Assembly (NCBI GenBank): GCA_934373235.1
Contig: CAKROW010000106.1
Coordinates: 1-7,168 of the forward strand
Direction of reading: 5' to 3'
Length of the DNA stretch: 7,168 nucleotides
From: an uncultured Blautia sp.
Lineage (GTDB): Bacteria > Bacillota > Clostridia > Lachnospirales > Lachnospiraceae
In this document: positions 1 through 6,575 of the stretch, one piece after another
How the letters are laid out: each line of letters starts with the position of its first letter
How positions within the stretch are numbered: the stretch's first letter is position 1
Notes under the pieces: model-generated
What the model was told of the DNA's origin: nothing
The model's input: only the letters and a program-made list of their open reading frames with translations
The model's database searches: none
Made by a program: the position numbers and the translations under genes

Positions 1-2027
1 AGACAACTCTGGCTGAGGCAATGGCTTATCTGGCAGGTATGACAAGCCGTCTCGGACGTGTTGAAGATGGCAATACTGTCAGCGATTATGACAAGGAAGA
101 AATAAAGAGACATTTTTCCATCACTACTTCATTGATTCCTGTACCGTGGGATAAGATGAAAGTTAATGTGCTGGATACTCCCGGATATTTTGATTTTGTA
201 GGTGAAGTTGAGGAGGCGGTCAGTGCTGCAGACGCTGCGATCATCGTTGTTTCCGGTAAAGCCGGTGTACAGGTTGGTACACAGAAGGCATGGAAGCTGT
301 GTGAGAAGTACAAACTGCCCCGTATGGTCTTTGTCACAGATATGGATGTAGATGATGTCAGCTACCGTCAGGTTGTGGAAGAACTTACTGAACTTTACGG
401 CAAGAGGATCGCACCTCTTCATTTCCCGATCCGTGAGGATGGCAAATTTGTAGGCTATGTCAATGTTGTGAAACAGGCCGGAAGAAGATACATTGACAAG
501 GCAGGCAAGGAAGAGTGCCCGGTTCCTGAATACCTGGAAGAATATCTTGAGAAATATCATGAAACTCTTATGGAGTCTGTTGCAGAGACAAGTGAAGAGT
601 TTATGGATCGTTATTTTGAGGGAGATACATTCTCCACAGCAGAGGTGGCAGCAGCCATTGCAACCAATGTACAGGATGGAAGCATTGTTCCTGTATGCAT
701 GGGTTCACCGATCAACCTTCGTGGTGTATCCAATCTTCTTGATGATATCTGTGGATATTTCCCAAGTCCAAGCGGACGTTCCTGCAATGGTATCGCGCAG
801 AAGACCAATGAGATTTATGAAGCCAATTATGATTTTGCCAAAGCGAAATCTGCTTATGTTTGGAAAACTATTGCAGATCCGTTTCTTGGCAAATATTCCC
901 TTATCAAGGTCTGCTCCGGTGTCCTTAAATCAGATGACACACTTCTCAATGTGGAGAAGGGAACAGAGGAACGTGTAAACAAGCTCTATGTGCTGGAAGG
1001 ATCCAAGCCTATTGAGGTTCCGGAGCTTTTTGCCGGTGATATCGGTGCTATTGCCAAGCTGAACAGTGTTCAGACCGGTGACAGCCTTGCTACAAAGATC
1101 ACTCCGATCCTATATCCGAAGGCTGTTATTTCCACACCTTATACATACAAGAGATTTAAAGCAGTAAAGAAAGGTGACGAGGATAAGATCGCGCAGTCTC
1201 TTGCTAAGATGATGACAGAGGATAAGACACTTCGGGTTGTTAATGACAGTGCAAACCGTCAGAGTCTTCTCTACGGTATGGGCGACCAGCATCTGGATAT
1301 TGTTCTCAGCAAGCTGAAAGAGCGCTATAAAGTAGATGTGGAACTGTCCAAACCGAAGGTACCGTTCCGCGAGACGATCCGTAAGAATTCTGATGTGGAA
1401 GGCAAGCATAAGAAACAGTCCGGCGGACATGGACAGTATGGTCATGTTAAGATGCGCTTTGAGCCGTCCGGTGATCTGGAGACGCCATATGTATTTGAAC
1501 AGGTTGTTGTAGGTGGTGCAGTTCCGAAGAATTATTTCCCGGCTGTTGAAAAGGGACTTCAGGAATGTGTCCTTAAAGGACCTCTGGCTGCATATCCGGT
1601 AGTTGGAGTAAAAGCAACTCTCTATGATGGATCCTATCATCCGGTAGATTCTTCTGAGATGGCATTTAAGATGGCAACTATCCTTGCCTTCAAGAAGGGC
1701 TTTATGGAAGCGTCTCCTGTACTTCTTGAGCCGATCATCTCCATGAAGGTTACAGTTCCGGATAAATATACCGGTGATGTTATGGGTGATCTGAACAAGA
1801 GACGTGGCCGTGTTCTGGGAATGAACCCGGATCATGAAGGAAATACCATCATTGAGGCAGATGTTCCACTGCTTGAGATCTATGGTTATTCCACAGTCCT
1901 TCGTTCCATGACCGGTGGAAGCGGAGATTTCTCCTATGAGTTTGCGCGCTATGAGCAGGCTCCGAATGATATCCAGGAGAAAGAGATCGCAGCACGTGCA
2001 AGCAAGGTTGATAGTGCTGACGAGTAA
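1..2027 (+). CDS. Elongation factor G-like translational GTPase (EF-G2-type paralog), 5' partial
   Basis: The reading frame is open to the window edge. The codons before the first visible ATG (position 21) read (K)TTLAEA, the end of a Walker A GKT motif, so that ATG is internal and the true start lies upstream. Residues below count from it. The protein shows the whole EF-G plan: G domain (about 1-245), beta-barrel domain II (about 265-350), domain III, domain IV opening at KQSGGHGQYG (465-474) with tip loop YHPVDSSE (539-546, keeping the tip His540), and domain V with RRGRVLGM near the end. EF-G drives tRNA/mRNA translocation on the ribosome in the cytoplasm. This copy is probably a paralog: switch I reads RHFSI instead of RGITI, G3 reads DTPGY instead of DTPGH, and G4 reads TDMD instead of NKMD. 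The first two fit my recollection of the EF-G2-like family; whether it translocates is unknown. An efficient terminator follows 37 bases after the stop. Family certain, role uncertain. Confidence 0.93.
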   Translation, partial: TTLAEAMAYLAGMTSRLGRVEDGNTVSDYDKEEIKRHFSITTSLIPVPWDKMKVNVLDTPGYFDFVGEVEEAVSAADAAIIVVSGKAGVQVGTQKAWKLCEKYKLPRMVFVTDMDVDDVSYRQVVEELTELYGKRIAPLHFPIREDGKFVGYVNVVKQAGRRYIDKAGKEECPVPEYLEEYLEKYHETLMESVAETSEEFMDRYFEGDTFSTAEVAAAIATNVQDGSIVPVCMGSPINLRGVSNLLDDICGYFPSPSGRSCNGIAQKTNEIYEANYDFAKAKSAYVWKTIADPFLGKYSLIKVCSGVLKSDDTLLNVEKGTEERVNKLYVLEGSKPIEVPELFAGDIGAIAKLNSVQTGDSLATKITPILYPKAVISTPYTYKRFKAVKKGDEDKIAQSLAKMMTEDKTLRVVNDSANRQSLLYGMGDQHLDIVLSKLKERYKVDVELSKPKVPFRETIRKNSDVEGKHKKQSGGHGQYGHVKMRFEPSGDLETPYVFEQVVVGGAVPKNYFPAVEKGLQECVLKGPLAAYPVVGVKATLYDGSYHPVDSSEMAFKMATILAFKKGFMEASPVLLEPIISMKVTVPDKYTGDVMGDLNKRRGRVLGMNPDHEGNTIIEADVPLLEIYGYSTVLRSMTGGSGDFSYEFARYEQAPNDIQEKEIAARASKVDSADE

Positions 2028-2063
2028 TTGATACAGATAAGATTTTATGGGGATATAGCATTT

Positions 2064-2097
2064 ACAGGCTGCGGTACTATTGCCGCAGCCTGTTTTG
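2064..2097 (+). terminator. Rho-independent terminator of the EF-G-like gene
   Basis: A perfect 11-bp inverted repeat, ACAGGCTGCGG (2064-2074) and CCGCAGCCTGT (2083-2093), encloses an 8-base loop and runs into TTTT (2093-2096). It lies 37 bases after the EF-G-like stop codon and ahead of the next gene's promoter, so it separates the two transcription units. Confidence 0.85.
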
Positions 2098-2133
2098 TGC
2101 ATAAAGAAAACTCTTTTTAGTTCTTGTATCCTG

Positions 2134-2142
2134 TGATATTAT
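2134..2142 (+). promoter_or_regulatory. Possible extended -10 promoter of the small ORF
   Basis: TGATATTAT fits the extended -10 pattern TGnTATAAT with one mismatch in the hexamer. The region 17 bases upstream (CTCTTTTTAG) offers no good -35, which extended -10 promoters can tolerate. It lies just after the terminator and about 30 bases before the small gene's ATG, which is the right place, but the match is modest. Confidence 0.4.
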
Positions 2143-2160
2143 AAACAGGAATAAAAAACG

Positions 2161-2166
2161 AGGAGG
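2161..2166 (+). promoter_or_regulatory. Ribosome binding site of the small ORF
   Basis: AGGAGG sits six bases before the ATG at 2173. This near-perfect anti-Shine-Dalgarno match at standard spacing is the main reason for calling the short downstream frame a real gene and for choosing this start. Confidence 0.8.
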
Positions 2167-2172
2167 AACATT

Positions 2173-2343
2173 ATGCTGGTATGTGATTATATTGTAAAAC
2201 AGATTGACGGGGATTATGCCCATCTTGAGAGGATGGATAAACCGGAGGAAGAGCTGAAACTGGTTGCGAGGGCACTGCTTCCGGCAGATATTTATGAAGG
2301 CTGTCTGATCCATTATGAAATGATGCAGTATTCCATGAAATGA
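2173..2343 (+). CDS. Small hypothetical protein (56 aa), possibly DUF3006-like; in-frame TGA followed by an open continuation
   Basis: The frame starts at an ATG six bases after a perfect AGGAGG and encodes a 56-residue acidic soluble protein. It begins MLVCDYIVKQIDGDYAHLER, has ARALLPADIYEGC in the middle, and ends HYEMMQYSMK. The pattern (I.x.IDGDYA.LER, then LLP..I.EG) resembles the small beta-rich DUF3006-type proteins of Firmicutes; I recognise this only by pattern and assign no function. There is no signal peptide or membrane segment. The TGA at 2341-2343 is followed in frame by 26 sense codons (FLREKLNVDRYLAEPNVNVR...) up to TAA at 2422-2424. Either TGA is the natural end, or a once longer gene of about 83 codons has taken a nonsense mutation. 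The gene sits alone between two terminators. Existence fairly sure; extent and function open. Confidence 0.7.
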   Translation: MLVCDYIVKQIDGDYAHLERMDKPEEELKLVARALLPADIYEGCLIHYEMMQYSMK

Positions 2344-2464
2344 TTTCTGAGAGAAAAGCTGAATGTAGATAGGTATCTGGCAGAGCCGAATGTGAATGTC
2401 CGTTTTATTGCAGATAAAAAATAAATCCTATGGCAGAATGAAACAGGAATATCCGGATAATAGA

Positions 2465-2519
2465 AAAAGCCGTAAGTATATGTGAAAATCTTTAAACATA
2501 TAACTTACGGCTTTTATTT
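2465..2519. terminator. Bidirectional terminator between the small ORF and the DAACS symporter
   Basis: Left arm 2465-2483 (AAAAGCCGTAAGTATATGT) pairs with right arm 2496-2515 through about 19 base pairs with a single bulged T. The loop is about 12 bases. The + strand continues into TTTTATTTATTT, and the left arm begins with five A's, giving a T run on the - strand. It lies between two convergent genes (stops at 2343 or 2424 on +, 2543 on -), so it most likely ends transcription from both sides. Confidence 0.85.
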
Positions 2520-2542
2520 ATTTCATATCAAGAGTTTGTATT

Positions 2543-3772
2543 TTATGATTCCTCCTCAACCGTGATAACGTTTTTCAGTACTGTACAGCATGCCATATCA
2601 CCGATAACATTGACACAGGTAGCACCCATATCGCAGAGTGTATTGATACTGATATAAACACCAAGAACACCAGCCGGAAGTCCGGCCATGGTTGCAAGTG
2701 CTGCAAAGGATGCGATAGCTCCGCCAGGAACACCAGGAGTACCGACGGAAAGCAGAACATTTGCAAGAAGGATAATGATCATCAGGGAAATACTTACATG
2801 GATTTCACAGGCATTTGCAAAGAACATGATCATAAAGGACATCAGGATGGATACGGCATCCATATTAACGGTAGCACCGAGAGGAATGGCGATACTGGTA
2901 ATCTGGTTGGATACACCCATTTCTTCTTCCATGCACTGTTTGCTGAGGGGAATAGTAGCGGAGCTTGAGCAGGTTCCGAAGGCGTTCAACGCTGCAGGCA
3001 GGATTGCCTTCAGGAATTTAAACGGACTTTGTTTTCCGATCAGTTTTACAGAGAGACCGTACACCACAATAGCGAAACCGAAGAAGGCCGCATACAGGAT
3101 GACAAGCTGTGTCGCAAGGGAAATAATAGTCTCAGTTCCGTTGGCTTCCACAACCGGCACGATGGTACAGAAAACACCGATCGGGGTAAAGTACATAATA
3201 GTCGTGATGATCTTCAGACAAACTTCATTGACTGAATCGATCAGATTCAGGAACGGAGTTCCTTTTTCGCCAACTGCGATCAGTGTGAAACCGATGATCA
3301 GGGCAAATACAAGAACCTGAAGCATGTTTCCGTTGGCAAATGCAGCGATGGGGTTGGACGGGATCAGGTTTTTCAGTGTGTCCAGGATGCTGCTCATCTC
3401 AGTAGCCTGGATATCTGAGGTTGCCATCTCGAATTTAACGCCTTCGCCAAGGTGGATAAGTCTCGGGATGATCAGTCCGCACAGGCTGGCAAGAGCTGTT
3501 GTACAGAGAAAATAGATCATGGATGCAGCAGTGATCTTACCGGTAGTACGCGCATTTCCGATGGAGCAGATTCCAATGACAATGGAGCAAAAAACCATAG
3601 GAAAGATCATCATGTTCAGGGCGTTCATGTAGATACTTCCCATAAGGCTGGTCACAGTGAGGACAGGTTCAAACCGTCCGGCCAGGAAAAGTCCTGTGAG
3701 AATACCCAGGATCAGTCCTGTGAAGATTGCACCGGTAATATGTTTTCGGTACCAGGAATAAAAAGATTTCAT
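2543..3772 (-). CDS. Dicarboxylate/amino acid:cation symporter (DAACS, GltPh/SstT/ASCT fold), probably for neutral amino acids
   Basis: This 409-residue integral membrane protein has the family's usual length and all core motifs in order: hydrophobic helices from residue 12 on, HP1 serine-rich hairpin TCSSSATIP (267-275), TM7 NMD (303-305), HP2 hairpin GTPGVPGG (344-351), and TM8 with D381, T385, N388 and D392. Family members take up amino acids or C4-dicarboxylates with Na+ or H+. By alignment to GltPh, the cation and amino-group residues are kept (N310, D312, D394, N401 and D405 match N303, D305, D381, N388 and D392). The two contacts to the substrate's side-chain carboxylate are lost: T314 is Val307 and R397 is Ala384. 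GltPh R276 and D390 are Cys268 and Asn377. This argues for a neutral amino acid rather than glutamate, aspartate or a dicarboxylate (inference). The ATG at 3772 has AGGAGG ten bases upstream (3783-3788) and a strong promoter at 3831-3859. It converges on the small ORF and diverges from leuS. Confidence 0.93.
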   Translation of the reverse strand: MKSFYSWYRKHITGAIFTGLILGILTGLFLAGRFEPVLTVTSLMGSIYMNALNMMIFPMVFCSIVIGICSIGNARTTGKITAASMIYFLCTTALASLCGLIIPRLIHLGEGVKFEMATSDIQATEMSSILDTLKNLIPSNPIAAFANGNMLQVLVFALIIGFTLIAVGEKGTPFLNLIDSVNEVCLKIITTIMYFTPIGVFCTIVPVVEANGTETIISLATQLVILYAAFFGFAIVVYGLSVKLIGKQSPFKFLKAILPAALNAFGTCSSSATIPLSKQCMEEEMGVSNQITSIAIPLGATVNMDAVSILMSFMIMFFANACEIHVSISLMIIILLANVLLSVGTPGVPGGAIASFAALATMAGLPAGVLGVYISINTLCDMGATCVNVIGDMACCTVLKNVITVEEES

Positions 3773-3830
3773 TTAAGTGTTCCCTCCTAAAATATGTGGT
3801 ATGTATAATATAGGAAAATACATGAAAAAA

Positions 3831-3859
3831 ATTATACCATGCGGAAAAAGAAGCGTCAA
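3831..3859 (-). promoter_or_regulatory. Sigma-A promoter of the DAACS symporter gene
   Basis: Read on the - strand, TTGACG (3859-3854) is separated by 17 bases from a perfect TATAAT (3836-3831), which also carries an extended -10 TG (3839-3838). Transcription should start near 3824, giving a leader of about 50 bases with AGGAGG at 3783-3788. This is close to an ideal housekeeping promoter, so expression may be high unless repressed. Confidence 0.8.
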
Positions 3860-3897
3860 CAAAACAGAGCCAAATCTGCCGGATCAGGGGTGTTTTG
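3860..3897. repeat. Short inverted repeat in the divergent promoter region
   Basis: CAAAACA (3860-3866) and TGTTTTG (3891-3897) form a 7-bp inverted repeat with 24 bases between them. It abuts the -35 box of the symporter promoter and lies upstream of the leuS promoter. It could be an operator or chance in A/T-rich DNA. Confidence 0.25.
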
Positions 3898-3926
3898 ATA
3901 GAAACGTGCTGTTTTTGGATTTCTGT

Positions 3927-3955
3927 TTGACAAATACATCATAAGTAGTTAAAAT
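3927..3955 (+). promoter_or_regulatory. Sigma-A promoter of leuS
   Basis: A perfect TTGACA (3927-3932) is followed after exactly 17 bases by TAAAAT (3950-3955), one mismatch from TATAAT. The expected start near 3962 leaves a leader of about 57 bases before the leuS ATG. That is too short for a T-box riboswitch. Confidence 0.8.
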
Positions 3956-3980
3956 TAAAAGCAGTGTGTGAAAGCATTAA

Positions 3981-3992
3981 AGTATTAATACT
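3981..3992. repeat. 12-bp perfect palindrome in the leuS leader
   Basis: AGTATTAATACT is a perfect 12-bp palindrome about 20 bases downstream of the predicted leuS transcription start and 12 bases before its AGGAGG. Such a site could bind a dimeric repressor, but its A/T richness makes chance plausible. Confidence 0.3.
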
Positions 3993-4018
3993 GAGTAATT
4001 TGTCAGGAGGAATAAAAA

Positions 4019-6436
4019 ATGGCTGCACCTTATAACCATAGAGCCATCGAAGCGAAATGGCGCACAAACTGGGAGAATAAACCGGTAAATGTCAATGACG
4101 GCAAGAAACCGAAATATTATTGTCTGGATATGTTCCCATATCCGTCCGGAAACGGTCTTCACGTAGGACACTGGAGAGGCTATGTAATCTCCGATGTATG
4201 GAGCCGTTATAAAATGCTGCAGGGTTATTACCTGATCCACCCGATGGGCTGGGATGCTTTTGGTCTTCCGGCTGAGAACTATGCCATCAAGATGGGGGTT
4301 CATCCGGCAGTATCCACAGCAGCAAACATCAAGAACATCAAACGTCAGATCAACGATATTGCAGCAATCTATGACTGGGATATGGAAGTAAACACAACAG
4401 ATCCTGATTTCTATAAATGGACACAGTGGATCTTTGTAAAAATGTTCAAAGAGGGTCTTGCATATGAGAAGGAATTCCCGATCAACTGGTGTCCTTCCTG
4501 TAAGACAGGCCTTGCAAATGAAGAAGTTGTCAACGGATGCTGCGAGCGTTGTGGTACACCGGTTACCAAGAAGAACCTCCGTCAGTGGATGCTCCGCATC
4601 ACAAAATATGCAGACAGACTTTTAAGTGACCTGGACAAACTGGATTGGCCGGAGAAAGTTAAGAAGATGCAGACAGACTGGATCGGTAAATCCTACGGCG
4701 CAGAGGTGGAGTTCCCGGTTGAGGGAAGAGATGAGAAGATCACTGTTTATACAACAAGACCGGATACTCTTCACGGAGCAACATTTATGGTACTTGCACC
4801 GGAGCATGCTCTTGCGAAATCTCTTGCTACAGACGAGACAAGAGAAGCAGTAGAGAAATATATCTTTGATGCTTCCATGAAGTCCAACGTAGACCGTCTT
4901 CAGGATAAAGAGAAAACAGGTGTGTTCACAGGTACTTATGCGATCAATCCGCTGAATGGGGAAAAACTTCCGATCTGGCTTTCTGATTATGTACTTGCAG
5001 ATTATGGTACTGGTGCTATCATGTGTGTGCCTGCTCATGATGACCGTGACTTTGAATTCGCAAAGAAATTTGATATTCCGATCATCCAGGTTATCGCAAA
5101 AGACGGCAAAGAGATCGAGAATATGACAGAAGCTTACACAGAGGCTTCCGGAACCATGATCAATTCCGGTGAGTGGAACGGCATGGAGTCTTCCGTACTG
5201 AAGAAAGAAGCTCCTCACATCATCGAGAAGATGGGTATTGGACGTAAAACTGTCAACTACAAACTGAGAGACTGGGTATTTTCCCGTCAGCGTTACTGGG
5301 GCGAGCCGATCCCGATCGTACACTGCCCGAAATGCGGTGCTGTACCGGTACCGGAAGACCAGCTTCCATTAAGACTTCCGGAGGTAGAAAGCTATCAGCC
5401 TACAGGAACCGGAGAGTCACCGCTTGCCGCAATTGACGAGTGGGTAAATACTACATGCCCATGCTGTGGTGCACCTGCAAAACGTGAGACTAACACAATG
5501 CCCCAGTGGGCAGGATCTTCCTGGTACTTCCTCCGTTATGTAGATAACAAGAACAACAACGAACTGGTTTCCAAAGAGAAAGCAGACAAGTATCTGCCGG
5601 TAGATATGTATATCGGTGGTGTAGAGCATGCGGTTCTTCACCTTCTGTACTCCAGATTCTACACCAAGTTCCTGTATGACATCGGAGCAATTGATTTTGA
5701 TGAGCCATTTGTCAAACTGTTCAACCAGGGTATGATCACAGGTAAGAACGGAATCAAGATGAGTAAATCCAAAGGAAATGTTATTTCACCGGATGATCTT
5801 GTAAATGATTACGGATGTGATTCCTTACGTATGTATGAGCTGTTCGTAGGACCGCCGGAACTGGATGCAGAATGGGATGACAGAGGAATCGACGGTGTAT
5901 CCAGATTCCTGAAGCGTTTCTGGACACTGGCTCTTGACAGTATTGAGAAAGATATCCCGGCTACCAAGGAGATGGAGAAGACCCGTCATAAGATGGTATA
6001 CGACATCACCAGCAGACTTGAGGCCTTCAGCCTGAATACTGTAGTATCCGGATTTATGGAATATACAAACAAGCTGATCGCCATCGCAAAACAGAACGGC
6101 GGCGCTGTTGATAAAGAGACTATTGAGACAGCAACTATCCTTCTTGCACCGTTTGTTCCTCATATTGCAGAGGAGATCTGGGAGAGACTTGGACACGACG
6201 ATTCCATTTTCCATGCACAGTGGCCGGCTCACGATGAGGAACTTATGAAAGATGATGAAATTGAAGTTCCGGTTCAGATCAACGGCAAGACCAAAGCGGT
6301 TATCAGCATCCCGGCTGAGAGCTCCAAAGAGGATGCCATTGCCAGAGGTAAGGAAGCAATTGCAGACAAACTTACAGGCAATGTGATCAAGGAAATCTAT
6401 GTTCCGAAGAAGATTATTAATATTGTAATGAAATAA
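4019..6436 (+). CDS. leuS: Leucyl-tRNA synthetase (LeuRS)
   Basis: Cytoplasmic class Ia synthetase that attaches leucine to tRNA-Leu using ATP and edits mischarged tRNA. The 805-residue length is normal for bacteria, close to the B. subtilis enzyme. Class I signatures are complete: HVGH (48-51, the HIGH box) within a PYPSGNGLHVGH context, and KMSKS (580-584). The CP1 editing domain is intact, with TTRPDT (245-250) and the GTGAIMCVPAHDDRD stretch ending at residue 344, which holds the conserved editing aspartate. Two zinc-knuckle-like clusters are seen: C158/C161 with C175/C178, and C436/C439 with C480/C483. The anticodon-binding helical domain and a small C-terminal domain (VPVQINGKTKAV onward) follow. 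The ATG has AGGAGG at 4005-4010 with 8-base spacing. A consensus promoter lies upstream, a terminator downstream, and no T-box between promoter and start. Nothing suggests damage. Identification is essentially certain. Confidence 0.99.
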   Translation: MAAPYNHRAIEAKWRTNWENKPVNVNDGKKPKYYCLDMFPYPSGNGLHVGHWRGYVISDVWSRYKMLQGYYLIHPMGWDAFGLPAENYAIKMGVHPAVSTAANIKNIKRQINDIAAIYDWDMEVNTTDPDFYKWTQWIFVKMFKEGLAYEKEFPINWCPSCKTGLANEEVVNGCCERCGTPVTKKNLRQWMLRITKYADRLLSDLDKLDWPEKVKKMQTDWIGKSYGAEVEFPVEGRDEKITVYTTRPDTLHGATFMVLAPEHALAKSLATDETREAVEKYIFDASMKSNVDRLQDKEKTGVFTGTYAINPLNGEKLPIWLSDYVLADYGTGAIMCVPAHDDRDFEFAKKFDIPIIQVIAKDGKEIENMTEAYTEASGTMINSGEWNGMESSVLKKEAPHIIEKMGIGRKTVNYKLRDWVFSRQRYWGEPIPIVHCPKCGAVPVPEDQLPLRLPEVESYQPTGTGESPLAAIDEWVNTTCPCCGAPAKRETNTMPQWAGSSWYFLRYVDNKNNNELVSKEKADKYLPVDMYIGGVEHAVLHLLYSRFYTKFLYDIGAIDFDEPFVKLFNQGMITGKNGIKMSKSKGNVISPDDLVNDYGCDSLRMYELFVGPPELDAEWDDRGIDGVSRFLKRFWTLALDSIEKDIPATKEMEKTRHKMVYDITSRLEAFSLNTVVSGFMEYTNKLIAIAKQNGGAVDKETIETATILLAPFVPHIAEEIWERLGHDDSIFHAQWPAHDEELMKDDEIEVPVQINGKTKAVISIPAESSKEDAIARGKEAIADKLTGNVIKEIYVPKKIINIVMK

Positions 6437-6453
6437 ACATAAAAATATATTTT

Positions 6454-6492
6454 AAGCCCGGTCTGTTGTGTAAGCGATAGCCCGGGCTTTTT
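6454..6492 (+). terminator. Rho-independent terminator of leuS
   Basis: AAGCCCGG (6454-6461) pairs perfectly with CCGGGCTT (6482-6489), and TTTTT (6488-6492) follows. The loop is long (about 20 bases), but the GC-rich stem with a T tract 17 bases after the leuS stop is convincing. Confidence 0.8.
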
Positions 6493-6522
6493 CAAACAGG
6501 CTCCGGGAGGGAATATGCGTAG

Positions 6523-6528
6523 TATAAT
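6523..6528 (+). promoter_or_regulatory. Candidate -10 box for the CLC gene
   Basis: A perfect TATAAT lies just after the leuS terminator and 47 bases before the CLC ATG. No recognisable -35 sits 16-18 bases upstream (GGCTCCGGGA) and there is no TGn extension, so an activator may be needed or the match may be fortuitous. Confidence 0.4.
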
Positions 6529-6575
6529 CTAGAAATGAGAAAACTTGAGATAAAGTGGGGAAAGGTACAGGAATC

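Noticed and set aside
1110..2102. 330-codon open frame on the - strand opposite the EF-G-like gene
   Set aside because: It lies antisense to a clearly conserved coding region, has no family resemblance, and its Cys/Arg/Ile-rich translation is typical of a shadow frame.
2077..2313. 78-codon - strand frame covering the small ORF region
   Set aside because: It starts inside the terminator, lacks a ribosome binding site, and overlaps a + strand frame that has a perfect one.
2344..2356. Possible SECIS-like hairpin (TTTCT/AGAAA) after the in-frame TGA
   Set aside because: Five A/T-rich pairs with a 3-base loop, too weak and too close to TGA to resemble a bacterial SECIS.
2688..3320. 210-codon + strand frame opposite the DAACS symporter
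   Set aside because: The - strand frame has every family motif, a ribosome binding site and a promoter; the + frame has none and is a mirror of it.
3804..3809. TATAAT on the + strand in the divergent region
   Set aside because: No matching -35 is found at 16-18 bases, and leuS has a far better promoter at 3927-3955; it is probably chance in A/T-rich DNA.
4622..5323. 233-codon - strand frame inside leuS
   Set aside because: It is antisense to the conserved editing domain of LeuRS and its translation shows no recognisable pattern.
6493..6575. Possible fluoride (crcB) riboswitch upstream of the CLC gene
   Set aside because: The conserved crcB core segments are not present in this 83-base stretch, and the remaining leader after the -10 box is too short.
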